Below are positions 22,510-27,639 of a stretch of DNA of 27,639 bases, one piece after another; position 1 is the stretch's first letter; each line of letters starts with the position of its first letter. The translations under genes and the position numbers were made by a program. The notes under the pieces were generated by a model. It had not been told where the DNA came from. It was given only the letters and a program-made list of their open reading frames with translations, and made no database searches. Source of the stretch: an uncultured Bacilli bacterium (GTDB taxonomy: Bacteria > Bacillota_I > Bacilli_A > RF39 > UBA660); the NCBI GenBank assembly GCA_947627145.1, contig CANQUW010000002.1, positions 1 through 27,639 on the forward strand, written 5' to 3'.

Positions 22510-24253
22510 GAATTTTAATAAAAAAGAAATAATGCTTTTTTTAGTGTGTGTTTGTTTAGTTGCTTTTGGAGTTTGGTTAGATCTTAAAGTACCTGATTAT
22601 ATGTCAGAGATTACTAGACTTGTACAAACTGAAGGTAGTGAAATGTCTGATATCCTTGTACAAGGGTTTTATATGATATTGTGTTCTATAGGTAGTTTAG
22701 TTACTGCGATTATAGTTGGTTATATAGCATCATTCTTGTCAGCTAGTTTTTCTAAAACTATTAGGCATAAGATATTTGATAAAGTAGAGAATATGTCTGT
22801 TGCTAAAGTTAAGAAGTTTTCTATCCGTAGTTTAATTACTAGAACTACTAATGATGTTACTCAAATAGAAATGCTTATTAGTATGGGACTTCAGATGTTA
22901 GTTCGAGCACCTATTATGGCTGTTTGGGCAGTTTTGAAAATAATCGATAAAAATATGGAGTGGTCTTTACTTGTTCTAGCATGTGTTGTTTTACTTCTTA
23001 CTACAGTAGGTGTTATTTTAATAATAGTAATTCCTAGATTTAGTAAAGTACAAAAACTTATAGATAAAATTAATGGTGTTACAAGAGAGTCTATTACTGG
23101 TATTAGAGTTATACGTGCTTTTAATGCAGAAGAGTTCCAAATGATGAGATTTGATGAAATTAATGATGATCTTACTGATACACAACTATTTAATCAAAGA
23201 TGTTTTGCTATAATGATGCCTATTATGAATTTTGTTATGCACTTTTTAACACTTGGTATTTATTTTATTGGAGCATATTTAATTAGTGAAGCTATGATGA
23301 GTAAGAAAATTACTTTATTTAGTGATATGGTAGTATTCTCTAGTTATGGAATGCAAGTTATTATGTCGTTTTTGATGCTTGCGATGATATTTATGATGGT
23401 TCCTCGTGCTGGGGTTTCTGCTAAAAGAATTAATGAAGTACTTGATGAAGAGGATGATATAGTAGATGGTAATTTTGCTGGTAAAACTTCTGAAAAAGGT
23501 ACTATCGAATTTAAGAATGTTAGCTTTAAATATCCAGATGCTGATGAATATTTACTTAAAGATATTTCATTTAAAGTTAATAAAGGTGAAACTATTGCAT
23601 TTATAGGTTCAACAGGTTCTGGTAAAAGTACTTTAATAAATTTAGTACCTAGATTTTATGATGCTACAGATGGAGAAATACTTGTAGATGGTATTAATGT
23701 TAAGGATTATAAGGAAAAATCTTTAAGAAATAAACTTGGCTATGTTTCTCAAAAGGCTATACTTTTTAATGATACTGTTAAGGGTAATGTTAGTTATGGA
23801 GATAATGGTCGTGATAAACCTAGTTTAGAGAAAATAAAAGATGCTATTAAAGTTGCTCAAGGAGAAGAATTTGTATTAAAAATGAATAATACTTATGATT
23901 CTCATATAGCACGTGGTGGTACTAATATAAGTGGAGGTCAAAAGCAAAGACTTTCAATTGCGCGTGCTATTGCGCGTGAACCTGAAATTTATATATTTGA
24001 TGATTCTTTTTCTGCTCTTGATTATAAGACAGATTCAGTATTACGTCGTGAGTTAAAAAAATATACTGGTGGTGCTACTAGTTTAATAGTTGCTCAACGT
24101 ATTGGTACTATTATGAATGCAGATAAAATAGTCGTACTTGATAAAGGACGTTGTGTTGGAATTGGTACACATAAAGAACTTTTAGATACTTGCGATGTTT
24201 ATAAAGAAATTGCTTTATCACAAGTTACAAAGGAGGAGTTAGAAAATGCCTAG
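22487..24253 (+). CDS. heterodimeric ABC exporter subunit with degenerate ATP site (BmrC/TM287-like)
   Basis: A 588-aa half transporter: six-helix type IV exporter domain (about residues 1-310) and a nucleotide-binding domain (about 335-588). Walker A G-S-T-G-S-G-K-S-T has Lys380 and the signature I-S-G-G-Q is intact. The residue after Walker B Asp505 is Asp506 rather than the catalytic Glu, and the switch His is Gln537 (V-A-Q-R). This is the pattern of the non-hydrolysing site in BmrC and TM287. It must pair with the next gene's product, which supplies the complementary site. The gene overlaps marR by 23 nt. The ribosome site AAGGAGG (22477-22483) is only 3 nt from ATG 22487 and 9 nt from an in-frame TTG 22493, so the true start may be the TTG. 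Likely a multidrug exporter; lipid or peptide substrates are possible. Confidence 0.9.
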   Translation: MKLIKLFKNFNKKEIMLFLVCVCLVAFGVWLDLKVPDYMSEITRLVQTEGSEMSDILVQGFYMILCSIGSLVTAIIVGYIASFLSASFSKTIRHKIFDKVENMSVAKVKKFSIRSLITRTTNDVTQIEMLISMGLQMLVRAPIMAVWAVLKIIDKNMEWSLLVLACVVLLLTTVGVILIIVIPRFSKVQKLIDKINGVTRESITGIRVIRAFNAEEFQMMRFDEINDDLTDTQLFNQRCFAIMMPIMNFVMHFLTLGIYFIGAYLISEAMMSKKITLFSDMVVFSSYGMQVIMSFLMLAMIFMMVPRAGVSAKRINEVLDEEDDIVDGNFAGKTSEKGTIEFKNVSFKYPDADEYLLKDISFKVNKGETIAFIGSTGSGKSTLINLVPRFYDATDGEILVDGINVKDYKEKSLRNKLGYVSQKAILFNDTVKGNVSYGDNGRDKPSLEKIKDAIKVAQGEEFVLKMNNTYDSHIARGGTNISGGQKQRLSIARAIAREPEIYIFDDSFSALDYKTDSVLRRELKKYTGGATSLIVAQRIGTIMNADKIVVLDKGRCVGIGTHKELLDTCDVYKEIALSQVTKEELENA

Positions 24254-26393
24254 ACCTATGAGAGGAGTTCCTGAAAAGTCAAAAAATTTTTCTCAATCTA
24301 TGAAAAGACTTTTTATGAGCTTAGAGAAATGGAAATATTTAGTTATTATTGCCTTAGTACTTGGTATGTTTAGTGCAACATTTTCTATAATTGCTCCAAA
24401 CATATTATCTGATTTAACAGATGAAATTACTGAAGGTATAAAACCTAATACTAAAAGATTAGAAACTATTAGTAAAAATATTATGGAAAGTTTTACTGAT
24501 AGAGAAAGACTTACTACTGTTATGATGGATCCTAGTATTTCTAGTGATGCTAAGATTAAATTTTCTACTGCTATGAGTAGTTTAAATAGTAATAGTAAAA
24601 GAGATGATATAGTTAAAGTTATTAAGTCTATGGATAAAAGTATTTTAAGTAAAATATTAAAACCTATTACCATTGATGGTAGTGTTATTAATGTTAAAGA
24701 TCAAATTAAATTTCTTAATATACTTTCTAATATAGGTTTTAATAGTAGTAATGAGGATATAGTTGAACAAATGGATAAACTTCCTCGTAGTATTTATAAT
24801 TTAGTAAAACCTGTAATGGATATTAATATGGTTAAAAAAATTGCATTTATAATTGCTATACTTCATTTAGTTGGTGCTTTGTTTAGTTATATTCAAGCAT
24901 ATATTATGGCAACTGTATCTAATAATTTTGCACGTCGTCTTCGTAGTAATGTTAGTGGTAAAATCAATAGACTTCCACTTAAATATTTTGATACTCATGA
25001 AACTGGAGATGTTTTATCTCGTGTTACTAATGATATAGATTCTATTGGAATGAATATGAATAATAGTTTATCTACTTTAGTTACTAGTATTACTTTATTT
25101 TTAGGTTCTGTTATAATGATGTTTGTAACTAACTGGATTATGGCTATTACTGCAGTATTCTCATCTATTTTTGGATTCTTAATGATGGGTATTATACTTA
25201 AAAAAAGTCAAAAATATTTTTCTCTTCGTCAAAAAGAACTTGGTAGACTTAATGGTCATATTGAAGAGATGTATTCTGGTCATTTAGTTGTTAAAGCTTA
25301 TAATGGTGTAGATGAATCTATGAAAGACTTTGAAAGATTTAATAATAAACTTTATGTTTGTAATAAGAAAAGTCAATTTTTATCTGGTATTATGCAACCT
25401 ATAATGATGTTTGTTGGTAACTTTGGTTATGTTGCGGTGTGTGTTGTAGGTGCGATACTTACTATGAATGATTTAACTACTTTTGGTACTATTGTTGCTT
25501 TTATGATTTATATTAGATTATTTACTAATCCTTTATCACAAATTGCTCAAGCTATGACAATGCTTCAATCTACTGCTGCTGCAGGAGAGAGAGTATTTGA
25601 ATTTTTAGATGAGTCTGAAATGAGTAGTGAAAGTGATATTGTAAAACATTTAGATAAATCTAAAGTTAGGGGAGAAATAGAATTTAATCATGTTAAGTTC
25701 TCTTATAATAAAAATAGAGAAATTATAAAAGATTTTAGTGCTAAAGCTCATCCTGGAGAAAAGATTGCAATAGTTGGACCTACTGGTGCTGGTAAGACAA
25801 CTATGGTTAATTTACTTATGAAGTTCTATGAAATAAACGATGGAGATATTTTAATAGATGGAGTATCTACAAAGAATTTAACACGTGAAAATATACATGA
25901 TTTATTTGTAATGGTATTACAAGATACTTGGCTATTTGATGGTACTATTGCTGAAAATATTAGATTTAATAAAGAAAATGTTACTGATGAAGAAATTTGG
26001 GATGCTTTAAAAACAGTAGGGGTTGATCATTTTGTTAAAACTTTACCTGGTGGTATTAACTCAACAATTGGAGATGAAACATCAGTATCTAGTGGTCAAA
26101 AACAACTTTTAACAATTGCTCGTGGTATGATTGAAGATGCACCATTCCTTATATTGGATGAGGCTACAAGTAACGTCGATACAAGGACTGAAGAGTTAGT
26201 TCAAAAAGCTATGGATAAACTTACTGAAGGAAGAACATCATTTATTATTGCTCATAGACTTTCAACTATTAAAAATGCTGATTTAATACTTGTTATGAAT
26301 GAAGGTAATATTATAGAGACTGGTACACATGAAGAATTGCTTAAACAAAATGGATTCTATGCTAATCTTTATAATTCGCAATTTGAAATTTAA
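24246..26393 (+). CDS. heterodimeric ABC exporter subunit with extracellular insert domain (BmrD/TM288-like)
   Basis: A 715-aa half transporter. Helix 1 (about residues 32-55) is followed by an extra segment of about 140 residues, polar and Ser/Lys/Asp-rich, before helix 2 (about 197). BmrD has an extracellular domain in the same place, and the 588/715 length pair resembles BmrC/BmrD. In the nucleotide-binding domain Walker A has Lys517, Walker B L-I-L-D-E has catalytic Glu639 and the switch His670 is present. The signature is S-V-S-S-G-Q (613-618) instead of L-S-G-G-Q. Thus its own Walker B is competent and its signature is the degenerate half that faces the partner's degenerate Walker B. 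It overlaps the previous gene by 8 nt, with AGGAGG 9 nt before the ATG. Confidence 0.9.
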   Translation: MPRPMRGVPEKSKNFSQSMKRLFMSLEKWKYLVIIALVLGMFSATFSIIAPNILSDLTDEITEGIKPNTKRLETISKNIMESFTDRERLTTVMMDPSISSDAKIKFSTAMSSLNSNSKRDDIVKVIKSMDKSILSKILKPITIDGSVINVKDQIKFLNILSNIGFNSSNEDIVEQMDKLPRSIYNLVKPVMDINMVKKIAFIIAILHLVGALFSYIQAYIMATVSNNFARRLRSNVSGKINRLPLKYFDTHETGDVLSRVTNDIDSIGMNMNNSLSTLVTSITLFLGSVIMMFVTNWIMAITAVFSSIFGFLMMGIILKKSQKYFSLRQKELGRLNGHIEEMYSGHLVVKAYNGVDESMKDFERFNNKLYVCNKKSQFLSGIMQPIMMFVGNFGYVAVCVVGAILTMNDLTTFGTIVAFMIYIRLFTNPLSQIAQAMTMLQSTAAAGERVFEFLDESEMSSESDIVKHLDKSKVRGEIEFNHVKFSYNKNREIIKDFSAKAHPGEKIAIVGPTGAGKTTMVNLLMKFYEINDGDILIDGVSTKNLTRENIHDLFVMVLQDTWLFDGTIAENIRFNKENVTDEEIWDALKTVGVDHFVKTLPGGINSTIGDETSVSSGQKQLLTIARGMIEDAPFLILDEATSNVDTRTEELVQKAMDKLTEGRTSFIIAHRLSTIKNADLILVMNEGNIIETGTHEELLKQNGFYANLYNSQFEI

Positions 26394-26447
26394 AAATAAA
26401 AAGAGATGTTCAATATTTGTATGTTGTGTATTTCTTAATAGTGTTTT

Positions 26448-26490
26448 ACACCTAACATTTAAATTTTATTTGTTGGGTGTTTTTTGTTTT
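26448..26490 (+). terminator. terminator of the ABC exporter operon
   Basis: ACACCTAACA (26448-26457) pairs with TGTTGGGTGT (26471-26480; one G-U pair), then a T-rich tract. About 55 nt after the stop codon. Confidence 0.8.
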
Positions 26491-26493
26491 GAT

Positions 26494-26522
26494 TTGATTT
26501 TAGTATTTTTCTATGTTAATAT
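26494..26522 (+). promoter_or_regulatory. promoter of the metallopeptidase-like gene
   Basis: TTGATT (26494-26499), 17-nt spacer ending TGT, TAATAT (26517-26522). Only four of six matches per box, but spacing is ideal and the -10 has the TGN extension. Confidence 0.5.
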
Positions 26523-26548
26523 AAAAAATATTTAGGAGGATGATTTTT

Positions 26549-27601
26549 ATGATGTCTGAAAAAGAAAAAATAGAAAGATTAAGAAAACATATTATTAAAA
26601 GTAGAGAATGTTTTTATAGTGAAGGTATAGATGATTATCTTTATATTAAAGGTGTTAGATTACAAGAATTAAGTGATATCTATAGGTCTTTTACTAATGA
26701 TACATTATTTTCTATTTTTGAAATGAAATTGATTAATCCTATTATGTATTATGCTTTTTTAGAGCAGAAGGATGCCTTTATTAATAAAAGTAATTCAGAA
26801 ACAATTTCTAATTATAAAACATTAGTTGATAAAAAGAAATTTATAATAGATGAAGTGGATTTATTTAAAGATAAAATTTTAAATAATATATCAAATTCTT
26901 TAGCTACTCCAGTAAGACTATCTAAATATCAAGAGTATCATTTTATAAATGATTATTTAAATAAATATTTTGAAAATAAAGATCTTTATAAAGAAATGGA
27001 AGCAGAAGGAAGAATTATATATTCTAAAAATTTCCCTGTTATTGCATGTACTTCTCCTTCTATATATAATGATAAAGATTATATATTTTATAATAGTGAT
27101 ATAGTGGACTTTAATCAAAGATCTTTAACGAAGGCAGGTATTTTAATTCATGAGGCTGCTCATGTAGAAGATTTAAAAAGTGTTAGAGATAAGTATGGAA
27201 AAAATCAAATGTTTGATTATAGTTCTTCTTTCTTTACTGAGACTAATTCTTTTTTATCAGAATTTAATTATATTAAGTATCTTGAAGATTTAGGATTTAA
27301 TAAAGAAGTTATAGATGAAATTAAGAAAGAGTTTGTTTCTAAATGTATTGATATAGCTATACGTATTGATTTTATTTCTATTTTTGATATAGATAATTTG
27401 CCTTCTGGGGTTTTGAGTTCTTTATTTCAAGATTTGAGAGTTTTATATAGTTATACTGCTGCTTTGCTTTTAGATGATTCTTCTTTAGATTTAAAAAAGA
27501 AATTTAATAAAGAGAAGTTAATTACTAATGATATTACATTATTTGATAATATAGATTGTAATATAGAAAAAGTATTAAGGAAGAAAAACGCCAATTTTTA
27601 G
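26549..27601 (+). CDS. small M3-like zinc metallopeptidase (HExxH protein)
   Basis: A 350-aa protein without signal peptide or membrane helix, so probably cytosolic. I-L-I-H-E-A-A-H-V gives an HExxH zinc site (His201, Glu202, His205). About 25 residues later, F-F-T-E-T-N-S-F-L-S-E-F-N-Y offers Glu231 as third zinc ligand, in the arrangement of M3 oligopeptidases (E-x-x-S-x-x-x-E). The N-terminal two thirds are helical and not recognised. M3 oligoendopeptidases are usually 550-680 aa, so this is a short relative, and M3-like membership is moderate. AGGAGG (26534-26539) abuts ATG 26540 but is 9 nt before ATG 26549, which is chosen; ATG 26552 is also possible. It is transcribed alone. Confidence 0.6.
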   Translation: MMSEKEKIERLRKHIIKSRECFYSEGIDDYLYIKGVRLQELSDIYRSFTNDTLFSIFEMKLINPIMYYAFLEQKDAFINKSNSETISNYKTLVDKKKFIIDEVDLFKDKILNNISNSLATPVRLSKYQEYHFINDYLNKYFENKDLYKEMEAEGRIIYSKNFPVIACTSPSIYNDKDYIFYNSDIVDFNQRSLTKAGILIHEAAHVEDLKSVRDKYGKNQMFDYSSSFFTETNSFLSEFNYIKYLEDLGFNKEVIDEIKKEFVSKCIDIAIRIDFISIFDIDNLPSGVLSSLFQDLRVLYSYTAALLLDDSSLDLKKKFNKEKLITNDITLFDNIDCNIEKVLRKKNANF

Positions 27602-27639
27602 AATAAAGTTCGCTTTATCTTAAAAATGTTGGTTTATTA
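27591..27639 (+). terminator. long UUCG-loop hairpin, probable terminator
   Basis: CCA and ATTTTTAGAATAAAG (27591-27608) fold onto CTTTATCTTAAAAAT and TGG (27613-27632) around a TTCG tetraloop, with one G-U pair, one mismatch and a 2-nt bulge. The tail TTTATTA is weak and runs to the window edge. It overlaps the stop codon of the preceding gene. Confidence 0.55.

Noticed and set aside
24293..24673. 126-aa minus-strand open frame
   Set aside because: Antisense shadow of the BmrD-like gene; Leu/Ile-rich, with no ribosome site or promoter.
26329..26535. 68-aa open frame after the second ABC subunit
   Set aside because: It starts inside the ABC gene in another frame, runs through the operon terminator hairpin and has no ribosome site.
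1..27639. Genetic code 4 (Mycoplasma-type) reading
   Set aside because: No internal TGA is found in conserved genes, conserved Trp positions use TGG, and the radical SAM gene ends in TGA.

Overview
The window is very AT-rich (A/T-ending codons dominate, U-rich terminators, strong AGGAGG ribosome sites) and looks like a chromosomal segment of a low-GC Gram-positive bacterium. Family-level clues are a T-box in front of pheST, a CBS-type manganese pyrophosphatase, a HelD-type RNA polymerase recycling factor, a BmrCD-like heterodimeric exporter, and a surface protein of a type common in gut Bacilli/Tenericutes-like genomes (RF39 or Erysipelotrichales-like). That lineage is an inference. All Trp codons seen are TGG and TGA works as a stop, so nothing requires genetic code 4.

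Layout. (1) 1-306: 3' end of a probable Rpn-type nuclease gene with a striking internal ribosome site and ATG. (2) 372-3723: ppaC-popT-uppP, an operon joining pyrophosphate hydrolysis to undecaprenyl phosphate recycling. (3) 3741-5986: monocistronic helD-like gene. (4) 6008-13374: an unusual Lys/Ile/Asn-rich gene set, co-directional and tightly packed: radical SAM/SPASM protein, HPr-kinase-like ATPase, a DegT aminotransferase fused to an APH-type kinase, Nudix hydrolase, nucleotide-sugar dehydrogenase, then (own promoter) a second, paralogous Nudix hydrolase and a PHP phosphoesterase. A convergent adenosine-deaminase-like gene (13395-14342, minus) closes it. (5) 14583-14862 minus: a small ribbon-helix-helix-like gene broken by two one-base insertions. 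(6) 15111-19405: frr, then T-box pheS-pheT. (7) 19428-20387: unknown protein with WG-repeat-like segments. (8) 20489-21984: membrane-anchored surface protein whose C-terminal end carries a patch of foreign-looking NNC codons, reminiscent of a diversity-generating-retroelement variable region. (9) 21988-26490: autoregulated MarR plus two-gene ABC exporter with the paired degenerate/competent ATP sites of BmrCD/TM287-288. (10) 26494-27639: small M3-like HExxH metallopeptidase and a terminal hairpin.

The segment between uppP and frr differs from its flanks in leucine codon choice (few CTT) and looks acquired. The best candidates for undescribed biology are the radical SAM/kinase/aminotransferase-kinase/Nudix cluster, the variable patch of the surface protein, and the internal start in the Rpn-like gene. 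No tRNA, rRNA, CRISPR array, insertion sequence or reverse transcriptase was seen.
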